Of a stretch of 64,000 nucleotides of DNA, positions 42,479 to 54,700 are shown one piece after another (positions within the stretch are counted from its first letter, which is position 1; the number at the start of each line of letters is the position of its first letter). This DNA comes from Oxytricha trifallax. Taxonomy: Eukaryota > Ciliophora > Spirotrichea > Sporadotrichida > Oxytrichidae. The position numbers and the translations under genes are program-made. Below the pieces are notes generated by a model. It worked only from the letters and a program-made list of their open reading frames with translations. It was not told the origin of the DNA and made no database searches. Location: positions 1-64,000 of the forward strand of contig ARYC01003589.1 in assembly GCA_000711775.1 (NCBI GenBank), in the 5' to 3' direction.

Positions 42479-45400
42479 TCAATAGTATCTATTACCTACT
42501 ATTGATTTATTTGTAATCATCTCCATAGTACCAACTCTACTTATGCATACTTTTTCAATAGTGTTTCTAGTCATTTATTTCTTCTTGCCAGCAAGAACAG
42601 CTAGTCCTTAATTTCTAGATGAGGTTGTAACAAACTTTTAAGATCCAACAAAACTGCCCTTTATTTAATTTTAATCTACTCCTTTCAGGTAGCAACTGAC
42701 TAAATTTCGACCTCCGCCATTAGCTGTATTAATTAGAGTTAAATGATTGGTGCCGTTATCTTTTCTTGTATTATTGTTGTAAATCGCAGAGTACATATTT
42801 TATTTGCTATTAAGAGATTTTGATTGGATTGCACTTCCTATTGTTTGATTAAATTTGCCAGAAATATTTTTTGTGTGATTTCCAAAGCCTATCGAATCCA
42901 TCAACCCTGAACCACTATTGTTTGAGATCAATTAAAACCCCAAAACCCCTTAATGAGGTTTATAAGTGCTTTGATTTGTAGGGAATTTGTTAGGGGTTGG
43001 GGTTATTAATTAAATGCGAGACAAAAATAGCAAGCTTTTGGGGTCTATTTATGATGAAGAGTATATAGATTTAGTGTTTAAACTGCGATATGAAGTTGAT
43101 ATATACAGTGAATAAATCAAACCAGTACTAAACTATAAGTCTATTGCGCTACTCATAAAGCGAAGTCCGTCAACTGTTCGTTCCCACTGTCTTATAGCAC
43201 TATAATTAAAGAAATAGTAGCTAAATTCTTAGCCTAAGAGGTAGTCAAAGTTTCTATAGAAGCATATTGACTATCTTATTAATGATAAAACTTTGAAGTA
43301 TTGGGCTCACTTCTCTTTAGACCAACGAGCTACTATGTTTCATCGCCAGTTCCCTGAGTTGAAGATCTCTGCTTAGTCTATAGCCAACATCTATAAACGA
43401 AATGGTATTTCTTACAAAGGTGTTAATCGTATCAAGAGAGTGATTGATTTCACTCTGCCATTTTACAACAATAACCTAAATTATATTTATAATTAAATGC
43501 AGAGAGCTATTACTAATAATATTAAGTTTATACATGCTGACGAGGCTGTGTTTACCTTCAACACTTTTATCTAGAAATCTTGGTATAAGAGGCATAGTAA
43601 TATAGAAGTATATGACTAGAAAGTCAAGGTATAAACAATGGCAATTCTAGGAGGTATTAGCGAGGATGCTGGTTTAGAAACTTATGTTATTCATCCTCGC
43701 TCTATTAAGACAGAGCAGTATATTAAGTTCTTAGAGCAGCTAAGAGAGAAGCACCCTGAATAAGAGATTATACTATTCGTTGATAATCTTTCTGTTCATA
43801 AGACTAAAGAAACAAGGAAGAGTTATGAGCAACTTAGAATAACGCCAGTGTTCAACGTACCTTACAGTCCATAGTTTAATGGAATTGAGTTCTACTGGGG
43901 TATATTAAAAGGCCATTACAAGAAACTGCTGCTATACCACTTGATGCATGACCTACCTATCGATACAGTAGACTTTATTAAAAGCTCAGCGAAGAGAGTA
44001 GATAATTTATTGGCTTTAAAGTGTGTGAAAGAAGGGAGAGTGAATGTATATAAATAAGTTTTGTAGTTAAGTTAATGAATATATAAGTAACATTTAGAAT
44101 TCTTTAGAGAGAGCTGGCTTCTCTTCTTTTCTTCTACTTCTTGCTTCCCTCCTCCTAAGTTTCTTCTCTTGCTGCCAGCTCCAGCATCTATATTCATTGA
44201 CTCTAGAGGCTAAATATTAGAATAAAGTCTCTTACTAACTTCATACTTTGTCCGCGACTTACGCTCTCTGTGAAGCTTGCTCTATTCCTTCATCAAGAAG
44301 ATGCCAGTACCAGATTTTTCTAAAGAGTTAAGCTACATCTTACTTGAAATATAAGGGTGCTTCTGCAGCTCTGATAGCCAGCTCACACTTATCTTGATCC
44401 CTTGTCTATCCTTATCTTCTGAAGAGATGCTGTACCTATTCTTATGAGATTCTTGAATAATTTCTTTCAAGTAACAACTTTTATATTTGCAAGTATGCCA
44501 AAGAAATAGTTTTTTTCAGGAAGTTTATTTGACAACTGCTTCTTTGAAGGCAGGTACAACGAAACCTCTGGGTCATTAATTGCATCATCATATAAATTAG
44601 TCACAGAGATTTCAGGATAGTTTGGAATCTCTGCAAACTTTAAATCTTAAGTTTTCAATGCATTCTTCTCTTCGCAGAGTATCTCTCAAAAATAATTTAG
44701 TACCTTCCATCGTAGGCAGGAACAAACCAACTACATAATCAAGATTAGTTACTATGAGTTCATTACCTTGCTGCACCAGGTAGCGATCAAATCCTCCTTG
44801 CTTCTAAATCTTTGAATCAATTCTTGTGCTTGCACTCTTTTCATTGCATCATTCATTGACTCCAACTTGCTTACAGATCTAAGAAATGATATTCAAATTT
44901 AAGTTTATTGATTTCAATTATAAACCTCTGTAAAACTTACTACTAAATATGGGCATCATATAGGAGGTCAACCTCTAAGAAGGATATGGAGAAGGTTTAG
45001 AGAACTGGTTTCAAACTTGAGAGATTGATATCAATTTCTACTGTTATAGTTCCATATTTTTAAATTTAAATTGGTACGTACTTAATTAGGTGCACCTCCT
45101 AAATCGGTACGTACTATAATCAACTTATTATTGATAGTAAAAATGATTGCTTTCTCACCTATATTTAGAGCTGGTTCGTCTCTTACTGCTCATTTTCTCC
45201 TCTAATACTCTTAAAACTTCCCTTGAAACTTGTAGGCTTGGAAAGCTCTCATATAAGCTCTTAGTTATAGAGCATATATAATTTTAAATTCAAATTTAAA
45301 TATGAGCGCTAAATTTTAAGAAAAACAACAGCACTTCCATAAAACTAAATGAGACTTACCTTTGGGAGCAATAAAAAGTGTGATAGCTGCGAGATGAACT

Positions 45401-48400
45401 CTCATAAGGAACTACCAGAGCTATCACTTGATGTCTCTGTTATTAAAATTGAAATTAATAATAGAAAATTAATGGCAAACAAGTGTGTGGGAGACAGAGA
45501 GGAGGAGAAAGGTATTAATGAAATTCCTATACAAACTGAAGAAGTGAAGTCTATTTTTGTGAGTTATGTGAGAGAAATTTTGCTCATAAATCAAGCTGGT
45601 ACAGACATATGAAAGAGCACAGAGAAGCAAAACCCACTGTATACTAAAAGCATGATAAAATAGATGAAAAGTATGACTGCTTTGAGTGCCATAAGCAATA
45701 CTCTCATACAAGAGACTTAAAGAAGCATCTATTAAAAGCTCACAAGAAAGATATAGAAGTTAAGAATCATGAAGCTGAGCTGAAGTTCTAAACAAAAGAA
45801 AAGCGAGGGAATATTCTAAGGTCGTAGTACCTGAATAAGCTAGAGAGTTAGAGTAAGTTAAGAAGGCACGCAACCAACTGACCTCTGAAATAACAAAAAT
45901 TATGATCAAGATTCAATACAAGAAAATACCGGTTCTTGCTTAAATTGACCTAGACACTTCTCTTTAAAGCTACCTTATAATAGAAGACTCTTTGATAAGA
46001 AAGTTATCAATGATCATCAATACGCATACAAGGTGTATCCCTTCAACTATCTCTTAAGTGATGATAAATATCAGATGGAGTTTACAAATGAGTATCAAGT
46101 ACTCACTTAAGCTAAGTTTAAAGAGTGTAGTTACTTAATCAAGCTAGATGCTGTTCTTCTTGCCAAGAATCATGTCGCTCTCAGACTCCCACTCTATGAA
46201 ATGACCCTCAGAGATTTTATTACTGATCAAAGGAATCATAAGTAGCTTGCTTTAATAGCAACCTAAACCTTACAAGGTATAAAAGAGTTACATAAGTTAG
46301 GCTTTGTTCATAGAGATTTGAAGCCTGAGAATATTATGATAAACTTCTCACCTGTAAGAGTGGCAATTATTGACTTCAACAGAGCATTAAGGGTGGAAGT
46401 ATCAAGGCTAGAAAGTGTTATGGGAACTCCAGGCTATTATCCAGAAAGAAAAGACTGGAGAGATGGAGATTATTAATGGGATGTGTGGGCTTTAGCAAAA
46501 ATAATAATAGAGTGCGATATGCCTCGCAACGATTACTACTCTACAAGGTGTGAGAAAGATGCTAAGCAAAGAATCAAGTAATTTATAGACAAAACCAGAG
46601 TCTCTCAATCATTAAAATAAATGGCAGAATCAATAATATTAAGACCAAACTCTAGATCAGACATAATATTAGAGCAGATAGAGTTGTGGTTAAGTAAGAT
46701 AAACTTCAGACCACTCCCACATGATCCTAAAGTGCATTTTGAGTGATTAAATTAAACAAATTTACTATAAATTTCACATTAAAACCTATTAATAACCCCA
46801 ACCCCTAACAAATTCCCTACAAATCAAAGCACTTATAAACCTCATTAAGGGGTTTTGGGGTTTTGAATGACCCACTTATGTTTGAGCCTTGAGCCATAAT
46901 TAGATTATTACTCTGCCCTTGAACCCCTGCATAGAATTTTGAACCCAGCATGTAATTTCCCTCTATAGCTCCCATATTTTTGTTTGTACCTTTAGTGGAT
47001 CTAATTGAAGCTGAAGTTTTGATTTAATTTCCATTTATGTTTCTAGACTTGCCTGAGGATATAATCAGCATGTTATTTTGAAGGGAGTAAGATCCAATAT
47101 TTTATATAGCTAAACTATTATTGAAACTTAAACTATCTATGTTTGCACCTCTCACAAGGCCAGCTTTAGTATTAAGATTAATCATGCCTGGTTTATTCAT
47201 AATGTTTGACTTGTTTTACATATTGTTGTTAAAAGAAATATTAGATTAAAATAAGCTTACTAGAATGTATTTGCCATGTTTTTTGTATTTCTCGATTGAG
47301 ATATAGCTGGGACTGGTCCCATGTTATAAACCTGCTAGCTCATGTTTGAAGTTTACATATTTTTAGATCCTCCTCCTGTAATCATTACACCTGCTTTATT
47401 ATCTCTGTTTGATCTCTAGGATGAACGACTATAAAAAAATTACAGAAAATTATAAATGAGGTTAATTTACTTCTAATTGGACATTGTGATATTTGCACCT
47501 GCTGCTGATATAATAGATTTATTGTAGCCCAGCTAAGCTTTTAGTTTTTATATGTTTTGTTATGTCTGATTCATAATCTGCTTCTCACCGCTGCTCATTC
47601 ACAATTTAATTTATAGATTAAAATATTTTTATTTTCAATTTTTTCATCCTGCATCAATTTAGCGATAATTTAATAATTATAAATTATTTCTTACTGTTTA
47701 GTAATTGATTTATTGTTGTTGTGTGGAGTCTTGCCTCGACTAATTATCTATTATAGTTAACTTTCTAAGTTCAATTATTGCTCCTAAGTCCCTCCATTCA
47801 TCATCATCTACTATTATTACAACTGCATCTGTTACAACTATTGTTACTGTAAATTGTAGTTAATGTCAGCCGCTTTAACTTAAATTAAATAAGCATAAAT
47901 TAATGTGATAGAAATGCAGCAACATTTTGAAAGAAAATTGATGAATTTTATATATTTATATTATAAATTTTGATTTTGCAACTTATTTAGTAATTTTCTG
48001 AGAATTAGTAAGCATCATTTGATGTGCAGCATTTTACTAGAGGATCCCTGAGGATGTTTTGTCATCAGACTTGCTTCTCAACTTCTACGCATTAATCTAC
48101 TGTTGATAAGTTTGTTAATGAATTTATTATTAATATTATTGCTGCTGCTATTGTTAGATCTGATTATTCTGTGTCTAATTATTGTCATCATGTCTTTATA
48201 GGGAGCCATTTGAAATGTGTTGATGGTGCTGAGTATACAATTACTATTATTATTGATCTTGCTAATATAATTATTGCTGTTTATTTATGCCTGTAACTCC
48301 TCATTGATCGTTTTATGAAACATAATCCTGGGTTCTCTCTGGAATTGGATTTGTTTTAGTGGATGCCATTAATTGTTAAGTAACTTCAAATTTTAAAATT

Positions 48401-48647
48401 GCAATTCATAAATGCCAAATCCATATAACAATGTTAAATTTCTAAAAAATCAAACTTACTGGTTGTATCCGAGAGATTTTCGGTCCTTAACATGAGTTGA
48501 GGCCACATTTGTGAATCCCTTTAATAAAGCTTACCTTTCCTTCTGCAATAAATATACTTGGGCGTGAGCTATGAATGGGTCTTAAGCAAGCGTCGCCTAT
48601 GCTTGCTGCTCTATAACATCACTTAAGTTTTTTTTATCGATTTTCAT
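42479..48647 (-). CDS. Q/N/S-rich protein gene interrupted by a complete TBE
   Basis: The minus strand from ATG 48,647: MKIDKKNLSDVIEQQAQATL and DPFIAHAQVYLLQKERQALL; glutamine-rich MDS 48,010-48,390; ADINYNLQQQQLQQMQLQQQ (47,870); MSSGEKQIMNQTQQN (47,605); AGVMITGGGSKNMQTSNMSQ (47,395); KPGMINLNTKAGLVRGANID (47,190); IEGNYMLGSKFYAGVQGQSN to NISGS (46,870). Then the TBE, and LISNNSGSGLMDSIGFGNHT (42,925) through TIEKVCISRVGTMEMITNKS to TGA 42,479-42,481. The frame is continuous across the TBE if one AAT is kept. Composition is prion-like; no domain recognised. Odd: in-frame TGA at 48,301-48,303 and a frame change near 47,245. Confidence 0.7.
42930..42932 (+). repeat. AAT target duplication, left of the TBE
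   Basis: Matches AAT at 46,866-46,868; fits the ANT target known for TBEs. Confidence 0.8.
42933..43010 (+). repeat. Left 78-bp TBE inverted repeat with C4A4 tip
   Basis: Begins taaaaccccaaaacccctta and ends ggttattaat. The reverse complement of 46,788-46,865 differs only at the first base. Confidence 0.92.
43014..44078 (+). CDS. TBE 42-kDa transposase, intact (354 aa)
   Basis: Role: Tc1/mariner-superfamily DDE transposase that cuts and joins DNA at the element ends. ATG 43,014 to TGA 44,076-44,078 is open throughout with TAA/TAG as Gln. An N-terminal helix-turn-helix-like region includes YKSIALLIKRSPSTVRSHCL (~35-55). Catalytic residues: first Asp in KFIHADEAVFTFNTFIQ (~178), second in ILFVDNLSVHKTKETRK (~260), Glu in FNVPYSPQFNGIEFYWGILK (~295), with 34 residues between the last two. 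The ATG begins four bases after the ITR. It is the only ORF of this copy without a frameshift. Confidence 0.95.
44079..44856 (-). pseudogene. TBE 22-kDa-type ORF, frameshifted
   Basis: The minus strand from ATG 44,856: MNDAMKRVQAQELIQRFRSK; then VGLFLPTMEGTKLFLRDTLR; EIPNYPEISVTNLYDDAIND; KNYFFGILANIK; YLKEIIQESHKNRYSISSED; and a basic tail SKLHRERKSRTKYEVSKRL...MNIDAGAGSKRRN. At least three frame changes (near 44,765, 44,630 and 44,480) separate these blocks. The 3' end is approximate and abuts the transposase stop. Function unknown. Confidence 0.7.
45349..46746 (+). pseudogene. TBE 57-kDa zinc-finger/protein kinase ORF, frameshifted
   Basis: ATG 45,349 MRLTFGSNKKCDSCEMNSHK; after a shift in the T-run near 45,553, C2H2 fingers YFCELCERNFAHKSSWYRHM and YDCFECHKQYSHTRDLKKHL (45,553-45,735); linker; then after further shifts VYPFNYLLSDDKYQMEFTNE (46,040) and a kinase: LGFVHRDLKPENIMINFSPV (46,300), VAIIDFNRALRVE (46,365), GTPGYYPERKDWRDGD and WDVWALAKIIIECDM (46,430-46,520), tail INFRPLPHDPKVHFE, stop TGA 46,744-46,746. 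DFN replaces the usual DFG, as in the partial copy. Confidence 0.82.
46788..46865 (-). repeat. Right 78-bp TBE inverted repeat with G4T4 tip
   Basis: Ends aaggggttttggggttttg, followed by AAT at 46,866-46,868. Confidence 0.92.
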
Positions 48648-48769
48648 TATGATATTTATCTAATTTGTATATTATAAAATTTATCATCTTTAAATTATAT
48701 TGTTAAGATATGTAATAATTAAATTTTCTTTCCAAAATTATATCTTTATTTAATAAAATTATTATATAA

Positions 48770-51202
48770 ATCACTATTATTATTACACTTGGTTGCTTCA
48801 TAATATATTCAATCTTCGCCAATATTTTATTTAATCTGCGACTGAGATCGTTTACTTCAAAGTGTGCTCCGTTCTCTGGATCAGTGTACTTCTGCCCCTG
48901 ATCGTCTTCATAATAAATACCCTTGTAGTTTATCAGATCTTAATGTGCATCTTGTTAGAATTATTATAAGTTTGTTGTTATATCTTAAATCAAAAATTAT
49001 AATTAAAATTTATCTTCTTAATACAATCATTTGCGATTTACAATATCATTAAAAAAACATATAATATCAAATTAAAATGAAACATATTACAATTTATTTA
49101 AAATGTAAAATATTAAAAATATTATTAAAACTGCAAATCTTTACTTTTTTAAATGCTTTACGACATGAAAATTAGGTATAATAAATAAATTTATTATAAA
49201 TTATACTGTTTAAGCACTTTTTTCTTTCCCACTTTAGATTTATGATATATTGGTTTATCAAAATATGATGTATTTCAATTAAATACCAAAAATAAAAAAA
49301 TAATTGCATAAAATAAATCATAATATCGCATAAAAGATAAATGAATTTTTTAATTATGAAAATAATATTACCTAAAATAATAATTATTTATTTATTTTTT
49401 GCCTGTTTAATTGTCAATTTTGATAGTCATCCACTATTGTTCTATTATTATTAAAACTATATTTAAATTTAGACCCATTATTATTGTTGATATATTTCTA
49501 CTTATTATTAAATATATTCTCATTTATATTTAACACTCCAAAATTGTGATTTTAGTTTATCACTGATTAATTTTATTACTATTGTTATAAATATTATTGT
49601 AGTTCAATTTCCCATTAGAGGTCTTTTTTGAGTTACTAAATGCGAAAAGAAATTCTTTAAATCTCGGTTATTTAATTATTAATACTGAAGATGGTGTGAC
49701 TATTTTGAGAGTTTTTAAGGGGTTGAATTATTTTAAGTTGTGATCTATGAATAGTCAAAATTTCATTATTGAATTAAATTATTTAATTCTTTTAAAAATA
49801 CTGACTATGTCTCTTAACTATGGGATTTACTTTCATATATTCATTACTTTATAAATAATGCTTAGTCAAAGGAACTATCTTAAAGTTAATAATTCTACAG
49901 CACATTTAATAGCTAGAGTGACAAACACTCACCCCCTAAGGTATACTCTTGAAATTGTATTCTGATAGAACTTGACCTCCTGAACAAAGTTTTCTTTAGA
50001 ATTAGTCGTACGCGGATAATAGTTTTTGAGATAACCCACTTCCTAAGTCAAAAAATTATGTATAAAATCATAAAATTTGGCTTTAAATTTTTTGACAAAT
50101 ATCTATAAATACTTATATTTTCCACAAAATTATAATTCTTCCGTCTTTTACTTAATTATTCATAATAAAAATCAACATTTTTCCTCATATTAAATTTGAA
50201 GTAAATTTTCTTATTTTTTAACATCATATTAAATTTACTTCAAATTTAATATGAGGAAAAATGTTGATTTTTATTATGAATAATTAAGTAAAAGACGGAA
50301 GAATTATAATTTTGTGGAAAATATAAGTATTTATAGATATTTGTCAAAAAATTTAAAGCCAAATTTTATGATTTTATACATAATTTTTTGACTTAGGAAG
50401 TGGGTTATCTCAAAAACTATTATCCGCGTACGACTAATTCTAAAGAAAACTTTGTTCAGGAGGTCAAGTTCTATCAGAATACAATTTCAAGAGTATACCT
50501 TAGGGGGTGAGTGTTTGTCACTCTAGCCCATTTAATTATTAATTACCATTTGTGAGTCCTACGAGTTTCATACTATTTTTCTTGATTACCTCACTTTTTA
50601 AATATTCCTAAACATTTATATTTGTTGTATGCAAATCATAGTCCAATTCATCTTCCATGATCTAGTGTGATTAATCGTTTTGAGTGCTAGTCTTTGAATA
50701 GTATCTTTAAATGCTTAATTTTCTTTTTTAAATATATAAGAATATAACCTAATAATATAAATTATATTTCGATAAAAAAATAATTCAAAATGCTATTCTA
50801 TTTTACATCAGTTACTGCCCTATATATCTTATTTTTAGATTAGTTTTATAAAAATAATACTTTCAATTTTTTAGAAATAGAATAAAATATAGTTTTCAAG
50901 TTAGTAAGATTTCCCTCTAGTAGGTTTCAAACTTTAATACTTCTCAATAATAGATTGTGGCGTGATATAACTAGGCCTCAATCCCAATTGTTTAATATAC
51001 TTCTCCTCCCCAATATTTTACAACTTGTGATGATTGTGCTATTTCTCCAGACTCTAACTTTTCTCAATTTACGGTAAATTTCTTAAATTGAAATTCGACG
51101 CATTCATTGCTCTGCTTGACTTAAAACTTCTTTTGTAGTTTTTTGAATTGAAGTTTTTTACAGTCTCATTTTATTAGAATTAGAGGTGAGTTGGTGTTTC
51201 AT
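48770..51202 (-). CDS. Asn-rich gene of unknown function, interrupted by a foldback IES
   Basis: The minus strand from ATG 51,202: MKHQLTSNSNKMRLQKTSIQ; after a shift in an A-run, NASNFNLRNLPQIEKSQSLE and IKQLGLRPSYITPQSIIEKY (50,960); MEDELDYDLHTTNINVQEYL (50,658) to GLTNGNQQLN at the palindrome; VLQNYQLQDSSFDQALFIKQ beyond it; RFKEFLFAFSNSKKTSNGKL and an Asn-rich stretch (49,430-49,660); finally INYKGIYYEDDQGQKYTDPE and HFEVNDLSRRLNKILAKIEY (48,910-48,800). The last block (short KGIYY...DPE.GAHF...L.RRL motif) looks conserved but I cannot name it. The end is approximate because the 3' boundary was not resolved; the frame runs on to ~48,620, overlapping the start of the next gene. Confidence 0.6.
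49911..50528. mobile_element. 618-bp near-perfect palindrome with 8-bp target duplication, acting as an IES
   Basis: Arms of ~290 bp; outer ends gctagagtgacaaacactca and its reverse complement; centre near 50,222. CATTTAAT flanks both sides (49,903-49,910 and 50,529-50,536). On the minus strand, keeping one ATTAAATG joins GLTNGNQQLN to VLQNYQLQDSSF in an open frame. No ORF of its own. Confidence 0.85.
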
Positions 51203-51723
51203 ATTGGAGCTAGGTTATGTTATTTTGCATCCTAGAATGTAGATATAGCTTCGAAGAAAGATTTATAATGACGATTTAGGTAAAAAAAAATAATTATAAA
51301 TTCACTTGAAGTTTTAGAAACATACAATTGTTTAGGTTATTCTTTGATCTTTGGTTAGATACTAGAGTATTAATTATATTAAGTACTAGAAGCCAAATCT
51401 TTACTATGAATTAAGTTGGTACTAAATGGATACTTTTTCTTAATATAAGAAATGTTAGTCTAATTTCTACGAGTTTATGATTTTTATTTAAAATTGGTAA
51501 TACTAGAATTAAGAAATAGATCAAGCGGTGAGGGGTTTTCGGGGTTATTTAACTAAATATTTTAATACAAAAGGTTTTTATATTTGGGAATTAAGTATAG
51601 TTCATTTGTGTTGAAAACTTTTTCAGTACATTATTAGATTCAAGTTAATTATTGTTTTAATTCAAGGTTTCACTCTTTTGAAGCAAAAGGCTTTTATATT
51701 AATTATCAGTAGTTTCATCAAAT
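51203..51723. other. Spacer before the tandem array
   Basis: No gene seen. A degenerate telomere-like track ggggttttcgggg occurs at ~51,532. Confidence 0.45.
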
Positions 51724-54700
51724 CTTACATACATTACTACTCTCCATTTAAAAAGAAGTAGCTATAGTTTTAAAACAATTGAGAAGAGTATTTCAGAATA
51801 TTTTAGAAATTCTTTCTTTTAATTTTCACATGACATAAACATTCAAATCTCAATTTTGAAAGATTTTGAGTGCTTCTCGTCACTATAAATAAAAGTGCAA
51901 AGATAAAACAATGACGCTAATTTAAATTTAAAGAAGGCGTTGCTGTTCATTTCAGGCGAATCGAAGTCATAGGATTTATAATTGCTAGTGAAATGGAGCT
52001 TCTACGAAATCATTAATTAAATGAATCGTATCCAACTTTCTCTCTCTCTCAATCGCTCTGTCGATTTGGAATTTCAATAACAAGGTATCCAACTTTAATT
52101 TGAGTGTATGCAGAAATTGCAAAAGGAATGGCTCATAAGACATTCATAGAAAATAGGATCAGTTAGTACGTTTCAATACCAATTTAAGCTCTAATGCCCT
52201 TGAATCTTACTAAACCTAGACAATTTTATTTTACTACTATGATTAATATTTCGCTGCTCTCACCTTTCAACTAATTAAGCTTATTAAGTTCTTCTCTAAT
52301 TATAGCTTAAAAAGCTTCACAAATAATCTTTGAAAGCAAACCTTTATGTTGAAGTCTTTGAGAATCATAAGTAAATTTGTCTCCTTTCAAATATTTGAAA
52401 AGAGCTCAACTTAATGCTGCTTTGAGCAAGCATCACCATTTAAGTTTATAAATTTCCATCAGAAATTTGCCATATTAACTGCAACCAAGTTTAATCTGAC
52501 AAAGATTTATTCATTTATCAAGTTCTTCCTTTGACAAAAATACAGAGAACGCCTAATAATCTCTATTTGATTTTGTACATGATGGTTGGTAATTGAATTA
52601 AACATTTTGAATAAGAGAATTTAAGAATGTAGCTAGGCTTGTTTAATATGTTGTGAATAAAACTTTATCAAGCAATTAAAAGATTTTCCAATGACCTTAA
52701 CTTGAAACAGAACTTTCATTCCATGACATAAGTTATATTTGACCTTATATATTGCATGTCTTTTTTGCTCTTACATACATTACTACTCTACATTTAAAAA
52801 GAAGTAGCTATAGTTATAAAACAATTGAGAAGAGTATTTCAGAATATTTTAGAAAAGCTTTCTTTTAATTTTCACATGACATAAACATTCAAATCTCTAT
52901 TTTGAAAGATTTTGAGTGCTTCTCGTCACTATAAATAAAAGTGCAAAGATAAAACAATGTCGCTAATTTAAAATTAAAGAAGGCGTTGCTGTTCATTTCA
53001 GGCGAATCGAAGTCATAGGCTTTATAATTACTAGTGAAATGGAGCTTTTACGAAATCATTAATTAAATGAATCGTATCCAACTTTCTCTCTCTCTCAATC
53101 GCTCTGTCGATTTGGAATTTCAATAACAAGGTATCCAACTTTAATTTGAGTGTATGCAGAAATTGCAAAAGGAATGGCTCATAAGACATTCATAGAAAAT
53201 AGGATCAGTTAGTACGTTTCAATACCAATTTAAGCTCTAATGCCCTTGAATCTTACTAAACCTAGACAATTTTATTTTACTACTATGATTAATATTTCGC
53301 TGCTCTCACCTTTCAACTAATTACGCTTATTAAGTTCTTCTCTAATTATAGCTTAAAAAGCTTCACAATTTATCTATGAAAGCAAACCTTTTTGTTGAAG
53401 TCTTTGAGAATCATAAGTAAATTTGTCTCCTTTCAAATATTTGAAAAGAGCTCAACTTAATGCTGCTTTGAGCAAGCATCACCATTTTAAGTTTATAACT
53501 TTCCATCAGAAATTTGCCTTATTACCTGCAATCAATTTTAATCTGACAAAGATTTATTCATTTATCAAGTTCTTCCTTTGACAAAAATACAGAGAACGCC
53601 TAATAATCTCTATTTGATTTTGTACATGGTGGTTGGTAATTGAATTAAACATTTTGAATAAGAGAATTTAAGAATGTATCTAGGCTTGTTTAATATGTTG
53701 TGAATAAAACTTTATCAAGCAATTAAAAGATTTTCCAATGACCTTAACTTGAAACAGAACTTTCATTCCATGACATTAGTTATATTTGACCTTATATATT
53801 TCATGTCTTTTTTGCTCTTACATACATTACTACTCTCCATTTAAAAAGAAGTAGCTATAGTTTTAAAACAATTGAGAAGAGTATTTCAGAATATTTTAGA
53901 AATGCTTTCTTTTAATTTTCACATGACATAAACATTCAAATCTCTATTTTGAAAGATTTTGAGTGCTTCTCGTCACTATAAATAAAAGTGCAAAGATAAA
54001 ACAATGTCGCTAATTTAAATTTAAAGAAGGCGTTGCTGTTCATTTCAGGCGAATCGAAGTCATAGGCTTTATAATTACTAGTGAATTGGAGCTTTTACGA
54101 AATCATTAATTAAATGAATTGTATCCAACTTTCTCTCTCTCTCAATCGCTCTGTCGATTTGGAATTTCAATAACAAGGTATCCATCTTTATTTTGAGTAT
54201 ATGCAGAAATTGCAAAAGGGATGGCTCATAAGATATTCATAGAAAAATAGGATCAGTTAGTACGTTTCAATACCAATTTAAGCTCTAATGCCCTTGACTC
54301 TTACTAAACCTAGACACTTTTATTTTAACTATGATTAATATTTCGCTGCTCTCACCTTTCAACTAATTACGCTTATTAAGTTCTTCTCTAATTATAGCTT
54401 AAAAAGCTTCACAATTTATCTATGAAAGCAAACCTTTTTGTTGAAGTCTTTGAGAATCATAAGTAAATTTGTCTCCTTTCAAATATTTGAAAAGATCTCA
54501 ACTTAATGCTGCTTTGAGCAAGCATCACCATTTTAAGTTTATAACTTTCCATCAGAAATTTGCCTTATTACCTGCAATCAATTTTAATCTGACAAAGATT
54601 TATTCATTTATCAAGTTCTTCCTTTGACAAAAATACAGAGAACGCCTAATAATCTCTATTTGATTTTGTACATGGTGGTTGGTAATTGAATTAAACATTT

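Larger units (their letters stand above)
42933..46865 (+). mobile_element. Complete TBE transposon (3,933 bp)
   Basis: Seen: 78-bp inverted repeats at 42,933-43,010 and 46,788-46,865, identical except the outermost base, each starting with an AAAACCCC-type telomere-like tip. AAT flanks both sides. Genes: 42-kDa transposase (plus), 22-kDa ORF (minus), 57-kDa zinc-finger/kinase (plus). Known: TBEs are germline-limited Tc1/mariner transposons whose transposases take part in Oxytricha genome rearrangement. The element lies in the coding sequence of the minus-strand Q/N/S-rich gene and would have to be cut out precisely. Confidence 0.95.

Noticed and set aside
45469-45711. Minus-strand open frame of 80 codons
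   Set aside because: Complement of the TBE zinc fingers.
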